Below are positions 1 to 7,846 of a stretch of 64,000 nucleotides of DNA, in pieces. The stretch is from UBA7396 sp034676185 (lineage in GTDB: Bacteria; Patescibacteriota; Gracilibacteria; BD1-5; UBA6164), in assembly GCA_034676185.1 (NCBI GenBank), contig JAUCCN010000003.1:1-64000 (forward strand), written 5' to 3'. The translations under genes were made by a program, and so were the position numbers. The notes beneath the pieces were generated by a model. It ran no database searches, had not been told where the DNA came from, and worked only from the letters and a program-made list of their open reading frames with translations. Within the stretch, counting starts at the first letter, position 1; every line of letters starts with the position of its first letter.

Positions 1-1
1 A

Positions 2-160
2 GTTTATACTTTCAAAACAGATGCTGGAGAAATATTTTCTCGTGAACTTTGTGGAGGACCACATATAGAAGCAACTGGAAATATGGGAACATTTAAAATC
101 AAAAAAGAAGAAGCTTCTTCAAGATGAGTAAGAAGAATCAAAGCCGTTTTAGAAAAATAA
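2..160 (+). CDS. alaS: Alanine--tRNA ligase, C-terminal end (5' truncated by window)
   Basis: The last 52 residues of a protein cut by the left edge. The segment ELCGGPHIEATGNMGTFKIK followed by a GVRRI block matches the zinc-binding second editing (SAD) domain of alanyl-tRNA synthetase: the C-x-G-G-x-H motif, the T-G-(x)-(I/M)-G-x-F-(K)-I strand, then RRI-A. One Gly of the GVRRI block is TGA. The protein stops about ten residues after RRI, so the usual C-terminal oligomerisation (C-Ala/DHHA1) domain is absent. The editing half is clear; the catalytic half lies outside the window. It is followed 9 bp later by the YvcK-like gene on the same strand. Confidence 0.85.
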
Positions 161-169
161 TAATCCCCT

Positions 170-1180
170 ATGACAAAGAAAATGAACATAACCACCATCT
201 GAGGATGATCTGGAACCTTCAATGTAATCTATTGACTCAAAAAAGTCTTTTCACGTGAAGAAAGAAATCTTGCAACTATTATTGCTATGACTGATTCTTG
301 AGGAACAACTGGAGAAATTAGAGATAAATATTGAGTTCTTCCTCCTGGAGATATTAGAAGAGCCATATGTGCATTGGCTCGTGATACTGGAACAGTAAGA
401 AAATTATTTGAATACAAATTTGAAGATGAAACTTGAGTAATCTGAGGAAATAAAATAGGAAATATTCTTCTTACTGCTCTTTGAGAAATTACCTGAAGTT
501 TTGAATCCGGACTTGATGTAGCTTGTAAAATGTTTGATGTTGAAGGAAAAATTATTCCAGTAACTCTTGAAGATATTCACCTTTGAGTAAAATTTGAAGA
601 TGGAACAGAACTTATTGGAGAAAAAAATATTGATGTAAGTGATAAAAATGATTTTGTCAGAACACATAATATTGATCAAAATGTAAGTGAAGCATTTCTG
701 GTTGGATGAGAATGAAAACTCAATCCAAGAGCATATGAAGCTATTATGAACTCTGATTATATAATACTTGGGCCATGAGATTTTTATACATCTATTGTCC
801 CAAATCTCCTTTCAAAATGAATGAAAGAAGCACTTTCTCAAACATCTGCAAAGATTATTTATGTATGTAATATCATGACAAAAAAATGAGAAACTACCAC
901 CTATGAACTCAAAGATTTTATTGATAACATAGAAAAATACGCTTGAGAAGTTCTTGATTATGTATTTGTAAATAATGGAAATATTAGTGAAGAATTAGTT
1001 GAAAAATATAAAATAGAAGAAGGAAAAAAACCAGTAAAATTAAAAGATATAAGGGAATTTAATGGAAAAAAATATAAAATTATTGAAAGAGATTTTGTAA
1101 ATGAAAGTGATGTTGTAAGACATGATCCTAAAAAATTGGCTCAAACTATAAAAGACTTAACTACTGGTTGGATAAAATAA
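170..1180 (+). CDS. YvcK/CofD-like family protein (gluconeogenesis-factor type)
   Basis: 336 residues in table 25. The N-terminus has the glycine-rich nucleotide loop (ITTIGGGSGTFNVIYGLKK), then TDSGGTTGEIR and LPPGDIRRAICAL, which are family landmarks of YvcK/CofD-type proteins. Several of these glycines are TGA. YvcK members bind UDP-sugars and affect cell shape and carbon balance; CofD itself transfers phospholactate, and nothing here indicates F420 synthesis. An in-frame ATG at position 182 is an alternative start. The gene follows alaS by 9 bp and ends at a strong hairpin terminator, so the two are probably cotranscribed. Confidence 0.85.
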
Positions 1181-1212
1181 AAATAGATGATTACAAATCA
1201 TCTATTTTTTTA
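1181..1212. terminator. Bidirectional intrinsic terminator
   Basis: Ten-bp arms AAATAGATGA and TCATCTATTT flank a 7-nt loop and are followed by T's on the plus strand. It ends the yvcK-like gene and overlaps the stop of the convergent small gene. Confidence 0.8.
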
Positions 1213-1376
1213 TCTAGATCTTCTAAATCTTCTTCATTATGTAATTCTCAAGCTAAACGAGCTTTTTCAAGTTCAAGTTGTGCTTTTGTTCTTTTTTCCT
1301 CCATCTCACGAAGATATTTTCTTACTTGAGAGCGAGTCATTTTTGGATTTCCTCCAGTCGGTGCAAATTCTGACAT
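1191..1376 (-). CDS. Small coiled-coil protein, unknown function
   Basis: 61 residues starting MSEFAPTGGNPKMTRSQVRK. The middle third (about residues 18-45) is rich in E, K, L and A with heptad-like spacing, and the tail is acidic. One Gly is TGA. No family is recognised. It converges on the yvcK-like gene and shares its terminator hairpin. It sits 34 bp from the stop of recR, in the same direction, so it may be the upstream gene of a recR transcript. Codon use matches the neighbours, supporting a real gene. Confidence 0.6.
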
Positions 1377-1410
1377 AATTTTAAAATTAAAAATTATTAA
1401 AAAATACAAA

Positions 1411-2019
1411 TTATATTTCCTTCCTTTCTTTTATAGAATTAATAAGGGTAATATTATCAGCATATTCTAAATATCCACTTGAAAGTCACCTTGATAATCT
1501 CGTCACTCTCACAAATTTTTTCAGACCTCTTTTTTCTAATTCACTTAAAATATACTGAACTGTTGCTTCTCATTCAATATTTGGATTCGTTGCCATAATA
1601 AGTTCTAATTCTCCATCAAAATCTGAAATTCTTTTAAATAAATTTTCAAAATTTAAGTCTCAGATAAATACTCCATTGATTGGAGAAATAGCTCATCATA
1701 AAATATGGTATCTTCCATTAAAAATTTTTGAATTTTCAATAGTTACCATATCCAAATATTCTTCTACTATACAGATAATATTTTTTTGTCTCTCTTGAGA
1801 AGCACAAACCTCACATATATATTTTCCACTATCAATTAAACTTCCACATATTTCACATTTGGTAATACTCCCATGAAGTTCTTGGAGAGCTTTTGCAAAA
1901 TTTTCTAGATAATTTTTATTAGAATTTAAAAGAAAAAAAGCAAGTTTTGTAGCTGATTTTTCTCAAATTCAAGGAAGAAAATTGATAATATTTATTAATT
2001 TCTTTAAGCTTTCAGGCAT
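1411..2019 (-). CDS. recR: Recombination mediator RecR
   Basis: 202 residues, the usual RecR length. The N-terminal helix-hairpin-helix region reads INFLPGIGEKSATKLAFFLL, followed by a four-cysteine zinc finger (CEICGSLIDSGKYICEVC, residues about 57-74) and a Toprim domain (IICIVEEYLDMVTIE, later MATNPNIEGEATVQYI). RecR with RecO loads RecA on gapped DNA. Gly codons of the HhH are TGA. The ATG at 2017-2019 begins the expected MPESLKKL terminus. It follows ftsL-like downstream of rsmH by 84 bp on the same strand. Confidence 0.93.
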
Positions 2020-2103
2020 ATATTTCTCTTAATTTACAAAACAAATAAATAATAACAATAAAAAAAATAAGTCAATTTTTATTTTTGACTTATTTTTATA
2101 GTT

Positions 2104-2472
2104 CTAATAATTAAAAGCATATCATTTCATATCTTTTACTACCAAGAATTCTGCATTCCCTAATTTTTCCATATTATGAATTCATTCCCATTTCATCAAA
2201 CTTGATAAACTCTCTAATTCTGAAATTTTGACTTCAAGTAATTCTTTTTCTACTGTTAAATTATTCTTTAAGAGTTCTAAATTTCTGATATTGTATCATT
2301 TGGTTGCATTTACATTGAGAGTCCAAACATAGTAGATTCCTAAAAATCCGATAAATAGTAATGCTAATATGTAGGTAGTATTCACTCATAACTTAAAATT
2401 TTCTCTGGTTGTTTTCCTCTCTGAGAAAAATCTAAAGTGTCATTTTTTTATTACAATTAAATTTGGATTCAT
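2104..2472 (-). CDS. FtsL-like septum protein (single TM plus coiled coil)
   Basis: 122 residues. A basic N-terminus (MNPNLIVIKKGHFRFFSERK) precedes one transmembrane helix (about residues 35-53, ILALLFIGFLGIYYVWTLNV) and a leucine/glutamate heptad region (about 60-92). This topology, and the position directly downstream of rsmH in the same direction, matches FtsL of the dcw cluster, which forms the FtsQLB division complex. FtsL sequences diverge strongly, so the name rests on architecture and synteny. No ftsI or mur genes follow; recR is next. Confidence 0.6.
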
Positions 2473-2501
2473 TTTGCTGGCGTAGTATTAGATTTTAATT
2501 T

Positions 2502-3461
2502 TTATTTAATCTTTATTGCAAATCTTGCTTTTGCACTTCTACTTCTTGAGTTTGATTTTATTTCATCAGCACTTGGAAGTATAGGCTTTTTTGTTGAAAT
2601 TTTCAACTTTTTTTTATGCTCACATACACATAAAAGTTCACTACATATACAATCTTTACTCTCTTGTTTAAAAATGTGTTTCACAATTCTATCTTCAAGC
2701 GAATGAAAGCTTATTATAAAAATACTCCCTCACTCTTGTAGCAGATCAATAGCATCTTGTACCGACTGCTCTATTACTTCCAGCTCTTTATTAGTTTCAA
2801 TTCTGAGAGCTTGAAAGATTCTATTTTTACTTTTAGGAAATTTTGAAATTCATCCAATTAAATCAGATAATTCTTTTGTGGTTTTAAATCTCATTCACTT
2901 TTTTCTTTGAAGTACAATTTCATCAGCTATTTTTCTTGCGCTTGGTTCTTCACCATATTCCCTAAAAATTTTTACTAAATCACTTTGCGAATATGAATTT
3001 ACAATGTGTGCTGCAGTAACTCACTTGCTAGTATCAAATCTCATATCAAGTGGGCCTTCTAGTTTAAAACTAAATCACCTCTGCGCTTCATCTACATGAA
3101 GTGAGGAAATCCCCAAATCATAATAAATTCATGTAATAGTAGATATTTCTTGTTCTTCTAATCTTTTCCTTAAATTTATGAAATTATCATTTATAAATTT
3201 AAGTTCAATTCCTGTATCTGCGAATTCTCTTTCTAATTCTGGTCTTACTATATCTAAATTCCTCTTATCTGCATCAAATCAAATAAATATATCTCATTTT
3301 TTTAACTTTTTCAAAATTTCTCTTGCATGTCATCCCATTCACAAAGTACAATCTACGATGATATTTTGCTTATTTTTAAAAATGACAATACTTTCTACTA
3401 ACTCGTGTAATAATACTGATATATGCAATTCTTCTAAATTTTTTTCTTCTTTTTTCTTCAT
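2502..3461 (-). CDS. rsmH: 16S rRNA m4C1402 methyltransferase RsmH (MraW)
   Basis: 319 residues. It methylates N4 of C1402 in 16S rRNA using SAM. The N-terminal HISVLLHELVESI is the RsmH start signature, followed by the SAM motif VDCTLGMGGHAREIL (both GMGG glycines partly TGA) and FIGFDADKRNL. Later come YDLGISSLHVDEAQRGFSF and GPLDMRFD, and near the end FIISFHSLEDRIVKHIF. A longer in-frame start exists at 3512, but a promoter whose start point falls near 3519 makes the ATG at 3461 more likely. First gene of an rsmH-ftsL-recR run. Confidence 0.95.
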
Positions 3462-3525
3462 TTTTGTTAAAAAGATGTTAATAAGTGATTTTTTTGTTTT
3501 TGTTTTCCTCATTTCTGATGGTTTA

Positions 3526-3553
3526 TATTTACTCTTTTTTAAAATAAAGTCAA
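3526..3553 (-). promoter_or_regulatory. Putative promoter of rsmH operon
   Basis: Minus strand TTGACT (3548-3553), 16-bp spacer, TAAATA (3526-3531). The same 16-bp spacing recurs at the rRNA promoters. Confidence 0.45.
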
Positions 3554-3771
3554 TACTTATTTTTAAAAAGGTGAAAAAAATTACTAGACAATTTATTTAT
3601 TTATTTTAAGAGGAAAAAAAAGAGTTTTTCACAAACTATTAACATTCATATTTTTACAGAAAAAAATGATAAATTTTTAGCTTTATTCAGTTTTGTACAA
3701 ATTTTTGAAACAAAACTTGAAAAATATGATTTTTGAATAAAATATGACTAATTTAGTAATATTTTATTGTT
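3554..3771. other. Noncoding divergent region between rsmH and sufC
   Basis: The gap from 3462 to 3771 separates divergent genes and must carry both promoters. It is very AT-rich. No RNA gene or ORF with plausible codon use was found in it. A weak -35-like TTGAAA near 3720 could serve sufC. Confidence 0.4.
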
Positions 3772-4506
3772 ATGCTGGAAGTAAAAAATTTAAAAGTAAA
3801 TGTATGAGAAAAAGAAATTTTAAAATGAGTGGATATTAGATTTGAAGCTTGAAAAAATTATCTTGTACTTGGAAAAAATGGAAGTGGAAAATCAAGTCTA
3901 TCAGGTTTTTTAATGTGAAACCCAAGTTATGAGTTTATTTCCTGAAACGTATACATTGATGGAATAAATTTATTAGAAATGGATACATCAAAAAGAGCTC
4001 AAGCAGGACTTTTTTTATCATTTCAAAATATACCAGAAATTCCTGGAATTCATTTGTGAGAATATTTAAGAATTATTTATAATAATTATTTAAAAATTTC
4101 ATCTCCAGAAACAAAACCACTTTCCCCTTTTATATTTAAAAGATTCGTTGGAAAATTTTTACAAGAATTAGAAATTGATGAAAATTTTTTAGCGAGAGAT
4201 TTAAATGTATGATTTAGTGGTGGAGAAAAAAGAAAAATTGAATTACTCCAAGCAAAATTATTAAATCCAAAATACATTATACTTGATGAAATTGATTCTT
4301 GACTGGATATAAATGCTTTTAAAGTAGTTGCTGAACATATAAAAAAAATGGTAAATGAAAAAACTTCTATTATAATAATTACACACCATTTTAAGATAAT
4401 TGATTATATTGATTTTGATATGGTATATGTACTCAAAAACTGAGAAATACAAAAAACTTGATGAAAACAATTAGTAAAAGAAATTGTAAAAAATGGATTT
4501 GAATAA
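3772..4506 (+). CDS. sufC: Fe-S assembly ATPase SufC
   Basis: 244 residues, typical for SufC, the ABC ATPase of the SufBCD scaffold. Walker A is LGKNGSGKSSL (about residues 34-44), Q-loop FLSFQNIPEIPGI, ABC signature FSGGEKRKIELLQA, Walker B YIILDEIDSGLDI, and the switch His in IITHH. These match SufC, including the LDE-I-DSGLD block; several glycines (for example in IDSGLD and VGEKEIL) are TGA. It is 201 bp upstream of sufB, with a small opposing transcription unit in that gap. Confidence 0.95.
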
Positions 4507-4531
4507 AAAAAGCTGGTTTTTTCTCCAGCTT
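4503..4531 (-). terminator. Intrinsic terminator on the minus strand, antisense to the sufC end
   Basis: Read on the minus strand, AAGCTGG and CCAGCTT form a 7-bp stem over an 8-nt loop, followed by a run of T's. The plus-strand side has no T run, so it serves the minus transcript rather than sufC. Confidence 0.65.
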
Positions 4532-4540
4532 CAAAAAAAC

Positions 4541-4648
4541 TCAGTATGTTTTCATATTTTTTCTCCTTTTCATATAGGCAAGATCCATACGGAATTTCTC
4601 CATAGGATCTGTGAAATGTTCCAAAATAATCATAAAAATATACTTCAT
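4541..4648 (-). CDS. Small ORF on its own transcription unit; no UAA/UAG stop before the terminator
   Basis: On the minus strand an AAGGAGA ribosome binding site lies 5 nt before ATG at 4648, an ideal match to the 16S tail of this genome. The 35 residues start MKYIFMIILEHFTDPMEKFR and end in a basic MKRRKNMKTY. The next codon is TGA (4541-4543), which is glycine here, and the frame then runs into the terminator stem at 4531 without UAA or UAG; the other two frames also lack both. So the message is either non-stop, or UGA still ends it. The end given is the TGA. Frame choice rests on the ribosome binding site; no homolog is recognised. Confidence 0.45.
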   Translation of the reverse strand: MKYIFMIILEHFTDPMEKFRMDLAYMKRRKNMKTY

Positions 4649-4686
4649 CTCATTCTCCTTTTTTCATTCAAATAATGAATATATTC

Positions 4687-4714
4687 CTTATATTTAAAAA
4701 ATTAAAAATGTCAA
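4687..4714 (-). promoter_or_regulatory. Promoter of the small minus-strand unit, inside the start of sufB
   Basis: Minus strand TTGACA (4709-4714, overlapping the sufB start codon), 16-bp spacer, TATAAG (4687-4692). Spacing and hexamers equal the rRNA promoters of this window. Confidence 0.6.
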
Positions 4715-6111
4715 ACCCAAATAATATAAACATCTCTTGAACTTGGAATTTTCATGATGAAGTAAGTTATACTTCAGAACTTGTTGCTTGAATAAATGAA
4801 CAAGTAGTAAGACAAATTTCAGTATCAAATAAAGAACCTGAATGGATGTTAAACATTAGACTCAAAGCACTCGAAATTTATAATTCTAAACCAATGCCAA
4901 GCTGGTGACCTGATTTACAAAAACTCAATTTAGAAAGTATTTATTATTTTGCAAAACCACAAGGTGCTGGAAATAATAAATCTTGGGAAGATGTTCCTGA
5001 AAATATCAAAAAAACTTTTGATAGACTTGGGATTCCTGAAGCAGAAAAAAAGGCACTTGCTTGAGTTGGAGCTCAATATGATAGTGAAACTGTATATCAT
5101 TCTCTTAAAGAAGAAATAAAAAATCAGTGAGTTATTTTTGATGATTTAACTCATGCTCTGAAAGTTCCTGAATATGAAGCTATTATTAAAAAATATTTTT
5201 CAAAATCAATTCCTCTTGCTGATCATAAATTTAGTGCCTTACATTATGCTGTTTGGAGTGGAGGAACATTTTTATATATTCCAGCTGGAGTAAAAATTTC
5301 TGAGCCATTACAATCGTATTTCCGTATGAATGTAAAATCTGGATGACAATTTGAACATACTCTTATCATTTTAGAAGATGATAGTGAAGCTCATTATATT
5401 GAATGATGTAGTGCTCCAAAATATGATGAAAATTCTCTTCATGCTGGATGAGTAGAAATTTTTGTTTGAAGAAATTCACATATGAGATATTCATCAGTAG
5501 AAAACTGGAGTTTAGATACTTATAATCTCAACACAAAAAGAGCTATTGTACAAGAAAAAGGATTTATAGAATGGGTTTGAGGAAATCTTGGAAGTAATAC
5601 TACTATGCTCTATCCTTGTAGTGTACTTGTTTGAGATTATTCAAAAGCAGAACATTTGGGAATTGCATTTGCTAATTCTGGACAAAATCAAGATACTGGA
5701 GCAAAAGTAATTCATATTTGAAAAAATACTACTTCAAATATTGCTTCAAAATCTCTTTCAAAATGAGGTGGAATTTCAACGTATAGATGACTGGTTGATA
5801 TAAAACCAAGTGCAACAGGAAGTGTTTCAAAAATTGATTGTGATGGACTTATTTTAGATGAAATTTCTGTAAATAATGCTATTCCAAATATTAAAATAGG
5901 AAATAGTTTCTCAACAGTTGCACATGAAGCAACGGCTGGAAAAGTAAACCAGCAAGATTTATTTTATCTTATGAGTAGATGAATGAGCGAAAATGAAGCA
6001 ACTTCAATTTTGGTAAATGGATTTATCAGTCCAATTTTAAAAGAATTACCTCTTGAATATGCAAGTGAAATGAATGTACTTATAAGTATGGAATTTGAAT
6101 GAGGGTTTTAA
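4708..6111 (+). CDS. sufB: Fe-S assembly scaffold SufB
   Basis: 467 residues. SufB forms the SufBC2D scaffold on which clusters are built. Family blocks are visible: the N-terminal KKTFDRLGIPEAEKKALAGV, SALHYAVWSGGTFLYIPAGV, YIEGCSAPKYDENSLHAG, then the C-terminal beta-helix with NTKRAIV, TMLYPC, and the end region EATAGKVNQQDLFYLMSRG. Many glycines are TGA. The gene starts MSNPNNINISG with no obvious Shine-Dalgarno. It follows sufC and precedes sufD, but an opposing 70-residue gene sits between sufB and sufD. Confidence 0.95.
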
Positions 6112-6129
6112 AAATTTATTTGGAAAATA

Positions 6130-6156
6130 AAAAAGCCCTTTATACTCGGGCAAGAG
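6130..6156 (-). terminator. Short GC hairpin with T run, end of the minus-strand small gene
   Basis: On the minus strand GCCC and GGGC (4 bp) enclose a 9-nt loop and are followed by six T's, just downstream of the small gene at 6166-6378. Confidence 0.5.
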
Positions 6157-6165
6157 TCAATAAGA

Positions 6166-6378
6166 TTATTGAGTTAGTTCAAGAGATGAATATACTGCAA
6201 TATCTCGTGTGTCATGATGTTCAACAAACCAAACATCTCCACCGTTACCAGGAACACACCTTAAAACTCTTCCCTTTACATTTGCTCTTCTAGCAGCAAT
6301 ATAAGACTGATTTGCTTTAATTCCTTTCGAATCATGGAGAAATGAGGTTGTAATTTCAAGACCTTGTTTGATTTGCAT
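6166..6378 (-). CDS. Small basic conserved-looking protein, unknown function
   Basis: 70 residues beginning MQIKQGLEITTSFLHDSKGI, with YIAARRANVKGRVLRCVPG and DVWFVEHHDT. The alternating strand-like pattern suggests a small beta-barrel, but no family is recognised. It has no TGA codon, unlike almost all neighbours, and has its own hairpin terminator. It lies opposite to and between sufB and sufD, so it interrupts the suf run. A nearby GAAGCAGGAAG could serve as a weak ribosome site. Confidence 0.55.
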   Translation of the reverse strand: MQIKQGLEITTSFLHDSKGIKANQSYIAARRANVKGRVLRCVPGNGGDVWFVEHHDTRDIAVYSSLELTQ

Positions 6379-6542
6379 TATAGGCTTCCTGCTTCCAATT
6401 ATTACAAAATAATGAAAAATATTTTAGGAAATACTATGTTGATACTGTAAATTTTGTATAGAAAAGCAAAAAAGACATCAAATGTTCATTTTTATCCCAT
6501 ACAATTATTAGAGTCTGTACTTTATTATTTAAAAATTTAAAA

Positions 6543-7217
6543 ATGTCAAATATCACAAAAACCTGATTTTATCAAATTGATACTCATTTTGGAAATCATA
6601 TAGAAATTGAAAAAGATATTTATACTTCCCTTTTCATCAAAGATTTAGAAAATGATATTACTCTTTCTATTTGAGAAAACTCAAAAGTAGATCTTTATGC
6701 TTTTTTTAGTAGTAATTCTCCAAAAAATATTTCTATTTATCAAAAAGAAAATGCTTCAAAACTTCATGTAAAGGGATTATTTATTTGAGAAAATAATAAT
6801 CTTGTATCAAATATTTCTTCACATATATCAGGAAATAATTCTGTTTCTCAAATACATATTATTTCTATTGTGAAAGAAAGTCATATTGGAATCAATTCAA
6901 GTATTCATATTTCAAAAGATTCAGAGAAAATTGAAGCCAGTTTAGATTTAGAAAATATTTTTATTGGGAAAAAAGGAACTCTTAGTTCTCTCCCAAATTT
7001 ATTTATTGATGCGAATGATGTACAAGTAAGCCATTCAAGTAAAACTCATAGAATTGAGGAAGATAAACTTTTCTATCTTGAATCAAGATGACTTGATATT
7101 CAATCAAGTGTCAAACTGATGATAGAGAGTTATTTTAAAAAAACTTTTACCTGTTTAGAAATGATTGATAAAAGTTTATATGAAAAATTATATGAAGATT
7201 TTTTACTCTTAAATTAA
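6543..7217 (+). CDS. sufD: SufD-like Fe-S assembly protein (short form)
   Basis: 224 residues, well below the roughly 400 of typical SufD. It keeps the repeated beta-helix strands (SKVDLYAFFSS, VSQIHIISIVKESHIG, KIEASLDLENIFIG) and the hallmark end: NLFIDANDVQVSHSSKTHRI followed by LFYLESRGLDIQSS and KLMIESYF. That end corresponds to the SufB/SufD interface block PxLxIxxxDVxxxHxAxxGxxdxexlFYLxSRG. The N-terminal domain of longer SufD is missing. It probably pairs with SufB. No sufS or sufU gene is visible nearby. Confidence 0.85.
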
Positions 7218-7246
7218 AAAAGCTTGTCCTAAAACAAGCTTTTTAT
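7216..7246. terminator. Bidirectional intrinsic terminator
   Basis: AGCTTGT and ACAAGCT form a 7-bp stem over a 6-nt loop, flanked by A's and T's on both sides; it ends sufD and the opposing membrane gene. Confidence 0.85.
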
Positions 7247-7265
7247 AAAATGAGTCAATCCGTTT

Positions 7266-7475
7266 TTAAGTAAATAGCCAATTATAGACAAGCAATATAG
7301 GTGAAAGAGTCACCAATATTGCTATATCTTTAATCGATACTTTTTTGGTTGGCTGATTTTTTTTATATTTTGATGGTTTGACCGTTTGTTTCAAGACAAT
7401 GCCAGTAATACATACTCCTAGAAAAAGGTACAACAATACTCCAAAAATAAAAACATTTTGCCAAGAAAGCCCCAT
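7266..7475 (-). CDS. Small membrane protein with two TM helices
   Basis: 69 residues. Two hydrophobic helices (about residues 6-28, VFIFGVLLYLFLGVCITGIV, and 50-68, IAILVTLSPILLVYNWLF) flank a lysine-rich loop. The internal ATG at 7475 was chosen over 7529 because AAAAGGAGAAAT directly precedes it, a close match to the modified anti-Shine-Dalgarno. No TGA codon and no known family. Ends at the hairpin shared with sufD. Confidence 0.6.
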   Translation of the reverse strand: MGLSWQNVFIFGVLLYLFLGVCITGIVLKQTVKPSKYKKNQPTKKVSIKDIAILVTLSPILLVYNWLFT

Positions 7476-7691
7476 ATTTCTCCTTTTCTCTTTTCTTGCT
7501 AGTATTATAAAACTCTTTCCATAATACACTAGAAAAGTATTATTTTATATATTGAAATCGTAGGAAAAGTCAAACAATTTATTTTTAAAAATAAATTAGC
7601 TTTTTCAAAAAAAACTATTATAATCAGAATTGATTGTTAATAATTTTAGAACAGTTTTTCAAAAAATCATACTTTAAAAAGTATTAAATAT
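7476..7691. other. Noncoding upstream part of the deaD leader region
   Basis: Part of the 371-bp gap between the small membrane gene and the DEAD-box gene. AT-rich, with no ORF of plausible codon use. Both divergent promoters must lie here; none stands out. Confidence 0.35.
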
Positions 7692-7793
7692 GGCGAATAA
7701 AGTGAAACTTACCTAAATTTTAACAAAAAGAAGGTTAAATAATGCGCTGAAACATTCCATATATAATGCTTTTATTTTTTTGCTTATTTCGCC
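7692..7793 (+). ncRNA. Candidate structured leader RNA of the DEAD-box helicase gene
   Basis: GGCGAA (7692-7697) pairs with TTCGCC (7788-7793), extended by TAA/TTA with one bulge, closing a roughly 100-nt domain. Inside are a TTTAAC/GTTAAA hairpin and an AATG/CATT hairpin. It lies 54 nt before the helicase ATG. A 31-codon hydrophobic ORF (7742-7837, MRGNIPYIMLLFFC) overlaps it and might be a leader peptide. Cold-shock helicase genes often have long regulatory leaders; assignment here is inference. Confidence 0.4.
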
Positions 7794-7846
7794 TTTATCG
7801 AGAAATATATTATATTTTATTTCTTTTTATATATTAATTTTTTTTT

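Noticed and set aside
3461..3512. Longer RsmH with start at 3512
   Set aside because: The predicted transcription start near 3519 leaves no leader, and family members begin shortly before HxxVLLxE.
3178..3609. Long plus-strand open frame
   Set aside because: Antisense to rsmH; codon use and protein sequence do not look real, while the rsmH frame matches the family throughout.
4404..4667. Alternative minus-strand frame starting MKKGEGDEVYFY in the sufC-sufB gap
   Set aside because: It has host-like codons, but no ribosome binding site of its own, runs through the terminator and 100 bp antisense into sufC. The frame with the AAGGAGA site was preferred.
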